A stretch of 64,000 bases of DNA from the NCBI RefSeq assembly GCF_036884655.1, contig NC_088330.1, positions 31,189,001 to 31,253,000 of the forward strand, in the 5' to 3' direction. The notes below the pieces were generated by a model. It saw only the letters and a list, made by a program, of their open reading frames with translations, made no database searches and was not told the DNA's origin. Each line of letters begins with the position of its first letter. The first letter of the stretch is position 1. The stretch is from Musa acuminata AAA Group (taxonomy: Eukaryota > Streptophyta > Magnoliopsida > Zingiberales > Musaceae). The position numbers and the translations under genes were made by a program. Shown piece by piece: positions 37,401-48,586 of the stretch.

Positions 37401-37831
37401 ACCGGGAGTTTGCCCGTGAACCGGTTGCCTATGAGATCAAGATATACAAGGTTGGAGAGAGCCGAGATGGTCGGAGGAATGACGCCGTCGAGCTGGTTGT
37501 AGGAGAGGTTGAGACCGACGAGTGATCTCAGCGTTGAGAAGTTGAGAGCATCGAGTGGCCCTTCTAAGCTCATGTTCGGCAGGGACATGTCGGTGATGAC
37601 AGGGCGTCCTCTGTGCGTAAGGTTGCACGTAACTCCAGTCCAATTGCACGGATTAGAGCTGAGATTCCAGGATTCAAGGAATTGCTGGCCGTGAAGGGTG
37701 GACTTCCAGTGGAGTAGGGTTCTCGCTTGTGACCCGAGTGAAGCTGTCACCGAGACAAGATGAAGAGAGAGCAGCAGCAGGAGGAGGAGAGTGGTGGAGA
37801 GGAGCCGCCAGTTGTGCAGCTGGGATGCCAT
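34439..37831 (-). CDS. RLK1, copy 2: MIK2-like LRR receptor kinase
   Basis: Complement(join(34439..34800,35032..37831)), 1,053 residues. The protein appears identical to copy 1; the one coding difference I saw (36,827 against 5,874) is silent, ATC to ATT for Ile. Intron, TATA box and flanks are the same. All kinase residues described for copy 1 are kept. Such near-identity in a unit whose other parts differ by several percent is the oddity here: recent conversion, recent duplication or an assembly artefact. If real, the plant has at least three copies of one receptor, which would raise dosage rather than add specificity. Confidence 0.95.
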
Positions 37832-37890
37832 AACTGCAGTGTAGCTAATCTGGGGGAGGATGTTGTACTGCGAGCAAACAAAGGGCCCCC

Positions 37891-37898
37891 TTATATAA
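37891..37898 (-). promoter_or_regulatory. TATA box of RLK1 copy 2
   Basis: TTATATAA on the minus strand, same distance to the ATG as in copy 1. Confidence 0.7.
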
Positions 37899-38422
37899 AA
37901 TGTATGAGATGGATGTGAACTATCGGGAACCGAGTGGGACACATTTGAGTCTCGAGCATCCTCACCAGCGGGGCTAAAGCTGGATGGTATCACCCGTTCT
38001 CATACTGTCCCCTCCGCAAAGTTTGGTGGAAGGTTAAGAACCATTCCTTTCGATCATCACCACTGATCACTTTTCATTTGTTAAAGCATAAAGTGGACTC
38101 ATATTATTACTTGGAGAAATCAATGTCATATAAGAAGAAGCACAAGAAAAACTTTGTAGCAGTAGATTTCTGAGTCAAGTCAGCTGATCTTATCAAGTTC
38201 AGCATATTCCTTCTGCCAACTGGGAGTCATTTTATAATGTTAAAGAAGAATAGCTTTTGTGACATTAAAATAAGAAGAGTTTTGCTGATGATTAATTTTC
38301 TGCAGGTGCGGCCAAATGATCAAGATTCGGAATCCCATTTGAGACGTCGACTTTCTATAAATCAAATGTGCAGTTAAAACTATTGTCATTTATTAATGCA
38401 TAAAGAGATATATGATTTCATG

Positions 38423-38993
38423 GCTATCGAGATCAGGTTGGGTAGAGATGACGTGCTGAACTTACCCAATGGTTCGTTTCAAATGAGTTGGATCCCGATT
38501 CGATTTGGTTGATCCACAATGGATACGGAACTTGATAGTGAGATTTATCGAGGCCAATGGAGGAAAGAGTATTCCAGATTTGAACGATAGAGAAATAGGC
38601 AAAGAGATGTGAGTGGGCATTATTATCAAGAATGCCTCAACCAATGAGACTAGGCCATATGTTAGGCTTAAAAGGATAAAGATCCTAATTCCAAAAGTCA
38701 TAATAGAATGAGACAAAAGGCAAGGGACATGCATGATGTGTTGGTCCGGGACAATTTGGTTTTGGACATTAAAGGTGTTTAATGTGGTTTTGATGGCTGC
38801 GAATGGCAACCCCGGCATGGTAGTATTTAGTGTTGAAGTCGCCATCATCAATCCATTTAACCTTGATGTGAGACCACCATGTAAGATTAACTTGGCGAAG
38901 GAGGGCATTATATTTGTTACGAAGACAAATATGTGCTTAAGAGCAAAATCACATTGTTTAAGAGAGTATCAGCTTGAGTGGATGCAAGAAGGT
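38423..38993 (-). mobile_element. LINE ORF2 relic, copy 2, truncated by deletion
   Basis: Homologous to 7,470-8,027, about 10% different by eye. It retains the pre-RT motif but lacks the endonuclease part. At 38,993/38,994 the sequence jumps to the DNA found at 11,120 in unit 1. Confidence 0.75.
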
Positions 38994-39472
38994 ACATTAT
39001 AGTAAACATTGATCTTTGGCATATCATTACTAAGATCACAACAACATGTAATTAGTGATACAAATATGCATACACAATTGTACACATCATAGGAACACAC
39101 CAAAGAAATCATCCAACTTTCACAACAACGATACATGATATGAACAATATTCACAACACTCGATCACATCACAATAAACATATATAAGTATTGCTGATAG
39201 TAAACATAACAATATTCACAACAGTAATGCATAATAGTTCACAACAACAAATATATACACATCATAGTATTCACAACAAAGATATGAACATACATTAATA
39301 TCACAATAAACATATATATACCAAATTTCATTACAGCAAATAACATATATAACGCTCAAAGAACTTTACCAGCAACAGAAGCTTGACAAGGAAACCATGT
39401 ACTACACACAGATCAAACCTTTCAATGGCCAATAAAAGATGCAACGGATGGAAGCGAAGTCCACTTGGTTGA
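38994..39472. other. ACA-rich spacer, 3' flank of RLK2 copy 2
   Basis: Low-complexity imperfect repeats matching 11,120-11,594. No coding region. Confidence 0.6.
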
Positions 39473-42400
39473 TCATATTTCTCGAGTCATCAAATCAGAA
39501 AACTTCAATGCATGGAGAGATGCCGGGCTCGGCTGCGCCGATGACTTTTCAAAGATCTGCTTCATCGTCGGGCGAGTTTCTGGGTTGATGTCAACGCAAT
39601 GGATCGCCAATGTTAAAGCTGCAGCTACTTCATCTGCAACTTGGTCAACCGGAAGTGATACACGCTGGTCTAATATATCTTTCACAAACAGGCTTTGGCC
39701 GGAGGAAGATGATAGGGTAGAAATGATATCTCCTGGGTAAGTTCCCACTAGCAACTCGAGTGTGATCACCCCAAAACTATACACATCGCATTTGGTGGTC
39801 AGTCTCATTGTATAAGCGAGCTCTACAGACAAGAAGATCGATGATCAAACTTCCTTGATACAGAAGTATGTCCTCTAGTTAGAAAGTTAAGAGTCAACGC
39901 AATAGGGACATTTGCACTTTTACTGAAACAACAATCTACGATTCTAAAATACCATAACATGTCAAGAAATCTTCGTATGGAGTTACAAAATATTAATCAA
40001 AATGTTACCTGGTGCCAAGTAACCATGCGTGCCGGCAAGCATGCTCCAGTTTGAGGTATCTGGATTCAGGAGTCGAGCAATGCCGAAGTCAGAAACACAA
40101 GCCTTGAATTCTGAATCCAGTAGAATATTGTTGCTGGTTACATCTCGATGAACGATAGGTGGAACACAATCATGATGCATGTAGGAGAGAGCACGAGCCA
40201 CATCTTTGACAATGTTCACCCTCTTCACCCAGTCCAATTCTGCTGCTGCTGCTTCGATTCTGAGGACGGATCCCAAACTCCCTCTCTCCACGTACTCGTA
40301 CACGAGAAACTTGTGGTGAGGAGAGGAGCAGAATCCGTAAAGCTTGACAATATTGCGATGTCGGATTCGAGTAAGAGTTTCTATCTCATTCTGAAAGGGT
40401 TGCTCGTCCACCGTGTTCTCGTGTTCGGACAGGTGAATTTTCTTCACTGCTAGCACCTCTCCACTTGATAATTATGCTCTATAAACACTGCCATATGCAC
40501 CGGTTCCGATCAAGTACTTCTCATCGAAATCTTCTGTTGCTTCGATGATATCCTTGTATGCAACTTTTCCATCAAAATTCAAAACAGAGAATGTACCCTG
40601 TTTGATGGGATTATTGACAGCTTGCACTGTGTGTTTCTTCGTCTTCTGGAATGGCAAAGCAATTCCGACGAACGCAAGCAAGAGAAGTAAGACGACCATA
40701 GATGCAACAATAGATAAGAAAATAACTGTGTGATGCTTCCTTCCGTGGTGTTCATTTGCAGTAGATGAAGCACATGGAGGCAAACCTTTGACAACCCCAC
40801 ACAAACCTTTGTTGTGGACAAACCACTCTACTGGAGCTTCCTGGAAATGCTTGTTATCGGGAACTGGACCCTCCAATTCATTGTATGAGACATCGATGAT
40901 GAACATGCTACGCATATCCCTAAAAGTTGATGGAAGATTACCCGTCAAGCCATTGTGTGATAGATTCAAATTTTGCAACATCAACAATTTACCGAATTGC
41001 GTTGGTATGTCCCCTGTCAATGAGTTATGGCTGATGTCGAGTGCGTATTGAAGGCACACCAGATTGCCTATCTCAAAAGGAATGCTTCCGCTGAGGTTGT
41101 TGTTGTTAAGCTTCAGCAATTGGAGGTTCATGCAATTTCCTATCTGATATGGTATCGTTCCTGTCAAGCCGTTTCTCGACAGATCAAGAAGTTCAAGGTT
41201 GGACATCCTTCCCAGCTCTGCTGGTATCTCTCCAATAAGTTGATTGTTGCTCAGGTTGAAGTTATAAAGATGAGCCAGGTTGCCCAAGCTCCTCGGGATC
41301 TCTCCTTGGAAGTAGTTTGAAGAAAGGTCCAGTTCTTCCAGCTTTGATAGCTGTCCAAGTTCTGATGGTACAACTCCGGTGATATTGTTATTTGAGATTC
41401 TTAATGACTCCAGATTGTGCCATCTTCCCCAGTCTGATGAGATTGCACCCGACAATCTATTGAAGCTTAAATCCAAATACCAAAGATTGGGATATACCCC
41501 AAGGTGTTCAGATACATCCCCGGTCAGTTGATTATGATGCAGACGAACATTCTTGAGGCTCGTACAATTCTTCAATGTTGCGGGAATGGGACCTTGGAAG
41601 CTGTTGTTGCCCAGAGAGAGGAACCATAGGGCTCCTCCTTTGCATATCGCTGGAGGCAAATAACCAGAAAAGTTATTATTTCTCAATTGAAAAGTAGCCA
41701 GACCTGTAATGTTGTTCATCTCCGGAGGCAAAGGACCAGACAATTGGTTATCGTATAAGCGTAGATCGATGAGGTTCCTTGAGTTACCAAGTGATGGTGG
41801 GATTTGGCCCGAGAGCTGGTTAATTTGGAGAGCCAAGGTAGTGAGTTGGTGCAGCTTTCCAATTTCTGGAGGCATAGAACCTGACAATTCATTCATCCAA
41901 AGGACAAGGATCTCCAACTTGCTCTGATTTCCCACCGATGAAGGGATGGGACCTGTTAGGCTATTATTAGCGAGCGAGAAGTGCACTAGGTTTATTAGGT
42001 TTCCTAGTTCTCTAGGAATGAATCCCGATAATTGATTTTGAGAGAGGTCCAACATGTTGAGGTTTGTCAAGTTTCCTAAACTAGGAGGGATGGAACCGCT
42101 GAGTTGGTTTGTCCAGAGAGCAAGGTAGGTCAACTTTCTAAGTCTCCCCAACTCCTCCGGGATGACACCCGAAATATTATTTATTTCTAGTTGCATTTCT
42201 GTAAGCCTACTAAGGTTGCTCAGAGACGGAGGTATAGGACCACTTATCTGATTCTCGCTAATATTTAGGAACTGAAGCGCCTTCATGGAACCAATCTCTA
42301 CAGGAATTCTTCCAGTGAACCTGTTGGCAGTCAGATCAAGAGATACGAGGTTGGAGAGAGCCGAAATGGTAGGGGGAATGTTCCCGTTCAGCTGGTTGTA

Positions 42401-42733
42401 GCTGAGGTTGAGATTGGCAAGCGATCGGAACGCCGAGAAATTAAGAGCATCGAGTGGCCCTGCTAAGCTCATATTTGGCAGCTGTATCTCGGAGATGACC
42501 AAGCGCCCATTGCGTGCGGTGTTGCATGCAACCCCAGTCCAATTGCATGGACTGGAGTCGACGTTCCAGGACGCGAGCAACTGCGGACTTCGGAGTGTGG
42601 ACTTCCAATGGAGTAGAGCTCTCCCTTGGGACCCCAGCACTGAAGCTGCTCTTACAAGAACAACAAAAGGAGAGAGAAAAACTAGTAGGAGTAGTGTGGT
42701 GGAGAGAGAACTTCTGCGTAGTTTACATGCCAT
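39473..42733 (-). pseudogene. RLK2, copy 2: LRR receptor kinase with one nonsense codon
   Basis: Exons complement(39473..39822, 40009..42733), the same 1,025-codon frame as copy 1. Codon 754 (40,472-40,474) is TAA where copy 1 has GAA for Glu, a single G-to-T change on the coding strand. It lies just after the Gly loop and ten residues before the catalytic Lys. No other lesion is seen; splice sites, TATA box and the rest of the kinase are intact, with only about three kinase-side replacements, all in exon 2. A 753-residue product would have ectodomain, membrane helix and juxtamembrane part but no catalysis. The stop is about 460 nt before the exon junction, so the mRNA should be open to nonsense-mediated decay. 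The ectodomain differs from copy 1 at many concave LRR positions. It may be an allele, a recent pseudogene, or a truncated receptor that still binds. Confidence 0.93.
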
Positions 42734-42802
42734 GATCGTAATATAGCTTAAGAAAGGATTGCAGAACTTTTTGTCGTGCGTTTGGGCAAAGAGATGAGGG
42801 AA

Positions 42803-42812
42803 CTTTTATAGG
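42803..42812 (-). promoter_or_regulatory. TATA box of RLK2 copy 2
   Basis: CCTATAAAAG on the minus strand, same distance to the ATG as copy 1. The promoter is still intact despite the nonsense codon. Confidence 0.7.
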
Positions 42813-43270
42813 CGATACTCCCCTGTGAAAATAATGTCTATACATTTACATCCAACAGTTGCTATAGTAGCAATGGAGCGGAGAGAATGTGTGGTGAATT
42901 CATGTCGTGTTATGCACGTTGCCTAGAAGGCTTTTACAGGCCTTATCCAATGTTCTTAGAGCGAGACTTAGTTTACGGTGTCAGCAGAAAAGGACAAAAA
43001 AGATGAAGCACCAATCGAATAATTGTGGTTGTATAATGTGGAAATATTTGTGTATCTCGAAGGAAAAAAAAGACGAGTGATCGGAAATAGCCATTTCTTT
43101 GGTGAATCCAGTCTCTTGTTAGTGCCTATGATCATCGGTTGAAGTCTTCGTTTTGCTGTCGACATTTAATGTTGTGCCACCTCACTGTTGGATGATTGAT
43201 TTGTGCGCCTGTCCAGAAGAGAAATATTCCAAGAACATTTAATGGTTGATGATTCTATTTCTCTTGAGGT

Positions 43271-43290
43271 TTGACACCATTGACTTGACC
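43271..43290. promoter_or_regulatory. W-box cluster upstream of RLK2 copy 2
   Basis: Three TTGAC cores at 43,271, 43,280 and 43,285, as in copy 1. The fourth core of copy 1 reads TTGAT here. Confidence 0.35.
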
Positions 43291-43299
43291 ACATCCTAT

Positions 43300-44290
43300 A
43301 AGTATACAAATCTTTCAACGAAAAGAATTAGTTTTTCGCCGTACGAATTAAGATGGCTGTTACTTAATTATATTTTATTTATTTGTATTTGTGTGTATAT
43401 ATTATGATTAAATATAATGATAGAACTATCTTAGATAAATTATAAAGATCATTTTAAATTATATTAAAAAAAATTAATATTATTATGATACGAAGCATAA
43501 TATTGATAATGTATAATCGGTATGATTCATATTGCTAATCATACTTAATATATTATTATTATATTTATTGACTTTTTTTTAAATTTGTATGTGTATAAAT
43601 TATTTTCAAAATTCAAAATCCAATTAGATAAAATTATTTTTAAATAAATTTTATTTTATTTTAAATTATTTTGTATCTTATCAATTAATGGGCAAAGTGA
43701 AAGAATGTTAGATTATATTATCCTATCTAATTTGATAAGATATATTATGGATATAATTATATTCTAATTATGATTATTAACTAATAGAAAGGAAGTCTAA
43801 TTACGATAAAATTCCTTATGAGATGATCTTGATAGGATATACTCTCCTAATTACTTATCATAACTTTCTCTACTCTCACCTATAAATAGATAAGACATTA
43901 TAGGAACTATATACATAATATATAGATGATACATAAATGTGTAGATATGTAAAATTATTAAAAAATTATAAATATTTTCTCATTTCCCTATAATCACGTG
44001 AACCGGTCAATGAAAAATTACAGATATTTTCTCATATTCCTTTGTCCCTAAATCTATTAATTATAGTGGTCATGTGAAGGATAGAAAGAGAAGAGAAAAC
44101 ACATCTAGTTTTTCTTGCAAATTGATATTGTTATAATTTTCAAATCCGACGATGGTACAATTAAAATCAGATAAAGATTTTTTGAATAATATTCAAAGGT
44201 ACACATTATAAATTTAGAAATCTATTATTATTTAATTTTAGATTTTGGGATTAAATTTTTTTGTATAATAATAATATTTTATACTTATAA
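43300..44290. other. AT-rich spacer with LTR-like fragment
   Basis: Counterpart of 15,430-16,455, including the possible solo LTR at about 43,706-44,076. The 34-bp duplication of unit 1 is single here. Confidence 0.5.
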
Positions 44291-44531
44291 GATCAACATG
44301 GCCAAACGTGGTAGAGATTGATGAAGAATGCATTGAGTTAACATAATTAGGTATGATGAATATTGACAAAGAATAATGGAAAACATATTAAACCGATAAG
44401 ACCAAGCGTGGTGGAAACCAATAGAAAATGATGGAGAATACACTAGGCTAATATGATCAAGCACGTAGACCGACGAAGAACGATAGAGAATGCACCATGT
44501 CAATACGAACAAGCGGAGATTGATGGAGACC
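44291..44531. repeat. Degenerate 55-bp minisatellite, copy 2
   Basis: Same five-unit structure as 16,456-16,699 with scattered differences. Confidence 0.6.
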
Positions 44532-45104
44532 ATGGTAGGCGATACTCGCCCATGAAAAAGTCTTTATATTGGATTTAATGAGCATTACTCGCCGATGAAA
44601 ACGTCTTTATATTGGATTTAATGAGCATTACTCGCCGTTCACTTTCTTTCCATCTAACAGTTGCGATGTTAGCAATGGGGCGGAGTGGGTGAGTGATTAC
44701 TTCTATACCGTGTTATGCACGTTGCCAGCTAGCAATCTTCCACACTCCTTGTCCAATATTCTTAGACTAAGACATAGTTTCGGAGTCAAAAAAAAAAAAA
44801 AAGCAAAGAAAAGATGGAGCACCAATTGGATAGTTGTGGTTGTTTGTACGTTGCTGTATTAAAAATTAATGTGGATATATTAGTGTTTCTCGACAGAACA
44901 AAAAAAGAAAAAGAAAAATCCGAGAGGGCCATTTCTTTGGTGAATTCTCGACAGAAAAAAAAAAAAGAAAAAGAAAAATCCGAGAGAGCCATTTCTTTGA
45001 TGTGGACATTTAATGTTGTGTCACCTCATCGTTGCCAGAAGACGATGACTCCTACATTTAACGGTTGATGGTTCTATTTCTCTTTAGTCTTCACACCATT
45101 CACG
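44532..45104 (-). pseudogene. Orphan RLK2-type promoter fragment, copy 2
   Basis: Counterpart of 16,700-17,224. It carries an additional 43-bp tandem duplication (44,550-44,592 and 44,593-44,635). The TATA position is lost here as well, so the loss predates the unit duplication. Confidence 0.7.
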
Positions 45105-46020
45105 TTTATGTGAGAATTAAGAAATGTATATTTTATTATATATTTTCTGTTCACAACTCTATTTATAGGAGGGAATGAAGGGAATCTATGATGGAATATA
45201 AAAAACCTTTTGATAGTTTTTATACAAGTCTTTCAAGAGAAAGACGAAGAAAGCGGTAAAAGTCATGACGAAATGAACTAGCTGTTTCAAATTAATTAAA
45301 AGTGGGTTGGAATAGAGCCATCTAATTAACTCTTTCATTTAATTATTTAGGAATAGAACGAAACGAAACCCCCCCCCCCAAAAAAAAAACTCATTCATTT
45401 TAGTTTGATTAAGAAATAACTTGGAACTAATTGTCATAAAAATTCTCTCTTTGAAAAGAGATGTGCCCTATTCATATTTTTCAGAAAAATACTCGAGTAC
45501 ATTATATGCACCGATTTATAGGATGAATCGGTCCGATCCTCGATATATAAGACTGATACTATCGTTGGAGTAATTTTTATTATTTTTATATCTTTACTTA
45601 AGTACTATAAGTTTATTTAATAATAATATAACTGATGCTATGAAACTCAAAATCTAATGGTAATCAGTTTATTTATAAAAAATAAAATTTTAATTAGACA
45701 TTCATATTGATTTAGAAATAAAAATGACTAAGAAGACTTCTATATTAGTTTTTTTGGCAGGGTTGTACTAAGTTCGGATCGGACACTAATGGCTTGGCAA
45801 AACAATGGCATTAGAGCTTAGATTTAACCTAAGACTTGACTCTGGCATTATAACAAAGTGAACCCAATTGACGTCAGCTTTAATTTATCAAGTGAATATG
45901 AATTCGTCTTGGCAATTAATTGGCTTTGGCATGCATCTTGACGTTGGGATAAGAGAAGATTGAAGGATGTGATGATCCATGTGTGTCGACTCCCCTCCCT
46001 TGAAATCAACATAGTCAATT
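45105..46020. other. Spacer, nothing recognised
   Basis: Counterpart of 17,225-18,129. A C9 A9 run near 45,371 replaces a pure A run of unit 1. Confidence 0.5.
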
Positions 46021-46038
46021 GCGACGACGACGACTACG

Positions 46039-46073
<35 letters not shown>

Positions 46074-46110
46074 TACGTCGACGACGACGACGACGACGAC
46101 GTCGACGACA
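46021..46110. repeat. (GAC)n microsatellite, longer allele
   Basis: About 90 bp of GAC triplets with two CTACGTCGAC interruptions. It is a partial internal duplication of the unit 1 pattern. Confidence 0.95.
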
Positions 46111-46189
46111 ACGAACCAATAAATAAATAATTATTATTATTATTTGAATCTGGAATCCTGTATAACTTAACTCAATGAGTCAAGGGACT

Positions 46190-46350
46190 TACCAACGAAC
46201 GCGAGCAATCGCCCAACTTGGAGGGTAGATCTCTCTCTCTCTCTCTCTCTCTCTGAGTGGAGCTGTTGTTAAAAGAACAAGAAAAGGAGAGAGTTGTCGT
46301 AGCGACAGTAAGGTGGTAGAGACACAACATCTGTATCGTTGAGATGCCAT
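46190..46350 (-). pseudogene. RLK N-terminal relic, copy 2, shortened
   Basis: ATG at 46,348-46,350, hydrophobic stretch, CT repeat (46,231-46,254), then GCGAGCAATCGCCCAACTTG. About 106 bp present in unit 1 are missing, with a deletion between two ACCAACG direct repeats. Confidence 0.6.
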
Positions 46351-46698
46351 TTTTATTGTGGTGATCACAGAGATAAGGAAATTGATAAGTGCTCGATAAA
46401 ATGTACTCACCTTTCATGCAAATAGTTCCTAACTCGTAGTACTCATCTGCACCCACCTAACAATCTGGCAGATATTACTAATTACATCCATCTTGTGGTG
46501 GCAATGCACATAATTGTTTTGTTATTTGTACATACAACTTCATCTCGATGAAGATTTCTTAGGTTGATTCGAACCAACCTAAAGGATCGGGTCCGGGTTT
46601 GATTACACGAAACTGACCTAATGAGTTGCTTCAAGATTGACAAACCCAAATCTGCAACAACAGCAACATAGATAGAATTTATGGTTCAAGATTATAAT

Positions 46699-46757
46699 TC
46701 AAAAGAACTCTACAAGTAGCAGAAACTCAACAAGAAAACACACAGATCAAACCTTTC
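46699..46757 (-). pseudogene. Fragment of an RLK 3' flank, copy 2
   Basis: Identical in kind to 18,909-18,967. Confidence 0.5.
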
Positions 46758-47286
46758 TGTAAGGCTTTCAGCCTAGCGAAAAGTTGCGGAGCGGTATAAC
46801 CTCGCAATCTCCGCACGCTTCCCTAAGAGAAAAGCAATGCCAAAACTATACAATTCATTTATCATCCCAAATTTACACAATTGAATAAAAGTCTAACATT
46901 CATCTTACATATTCATAATATGCATATCAATATAATAATAAAAAATTAAATACCTTAATAAGTTTTTCCAAGCATATCCACTAATGACTTGCTCCTCGAT
47001 TTCTAAAATATTCAAGCACAAGGGTACAATAGCTTAGTAAGCACCCATAACTCACGTACCAACAAAACTAATATAAAAGAATAAATCTTTTTATCAAAAC
47101 TTATAAGTCACTTTTCAATTAGTGCTTGTTTCCAATAAATAACTGCATAGAAAAAAAATTTATATAAAGAAATCATAACATAAGCTAATCAAAACTGAGA
47201 TTTATATATCGTGCAAATGATATGCTTATAATAGAATAACTTTCAAATAATTTTTTTTTCAAAGTAATATATAAATAGCTAAGGTC

Positions 47287-47371
<85 letters not shown>

Positions 47372-47799
47372 AGTAACGACAGCTATGGCTATACTATATC
47401 CGCTGACAATGTCTAGAATCATATTTAACCCCATGATATAGATAACACATGTTTCCCTATGTCAGGACTTAGAAGAATCTGGTTTCTAACAAATACTAAT
47501 ATTTTACCCCCATTAGTGTGGTTCAGATCATAACCACACCAAACAATCTGAAACGTTACAAATCATATGTCAAACTTTTGAATGAATTTTTATAAAACAT
47601 TTGACAGAAACATATAACATTTTTCAAAAATAATTCCATAATATTTTTTACCATAAAATAATTTGTAGGCCAATACTTATTTCAAATAATATTTGTAAAA
47701 CAAACATATACATTTTTAATGATTGCAAACATGTATAATAAATATTTTAATATTTTTGAATAATAAAGTATTTCAGAAATCAATAAAAATCACATAATT

Positions 47800-47838
<39 letters not shown>

Positions 47839-48404
47839 TTTCATTACTTCGAAAATAGATTAGACGGAGTTGTTCGAATACTTATCTAGATCTTGGCCTA
47901 TAAATCCGACATCAGAGAATCCTTCCTCTTTTCCTATATCATATGAGATATATAAATTAAAATCTTATATGAAATCTTACAATAAATGCATTATTTAATT
48001 TATTTTTTCCTTATAATTTTCTCTTTTCTTTCTCCCTTTATTTATTTATTAATTTTAATCTCTCGATCTTGTTCTTCTTCCTATTTGACTTTTCTCTCCT
48101 TTGCTTTAACTTTTTTTTTTTCTATAATTTCTTCTTCCCTTCGTCGCCCACAATCTGTGGTTGAGTGACAGCAACGAAATTTTCTTTCTTTTTTTTTCTC
48201 CAACCTACTGATCCCATCATACTCGGAACATGATTGGCACTTTCCGTATGTCACCATGTGGCCTACACCACCACCTACGCTGCAAGGTTGCAACATCATA
48301 ATCTCCTCTCCGCCTCTTTGCTGTTTCGTCATCTGCCAAGAGAAGCCTGAGAGTCGCCAAGGCGATCAAGCTTTTTATATATAAATATATGATTTTCCTT
48401 TTCT
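46758..48404. other. AT-rich spacer
   Basis: Counterpart of 18,968-20,554. No coding region recognised. Confidence 0.5.
47292..47366. repeat. (TA)n microsatellite, expanded
   Basis: About 75 bp of TA against about 22 bp at 19,500-19,521 in unit 1. Confidence 0.95.
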
Positions 48405-48551
48405 ACTGTTCACTTCATTTTATTCTTGCATTATAGATTTTTTTTTCCTAACTTTCTTGTCTCTTTCTCTTGATCGGTACTCTACCGATCCCCGTTAATT
48501 TCTCTTTCTGTCTTCTTCTTAGACTCTTTTATTTTTTATTTTTACTTCTCT
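48405..48551. repeat. Flanking direct repeat A, copy 2
   Basis: Left of Copia-B copy 2. Its partner starts at about 50,868 on the right. Confidence 0.75.
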
Positions 48552-48586
48552 TTAAGAATTGATTCGTAGTAGTTATCTAGTTATCA

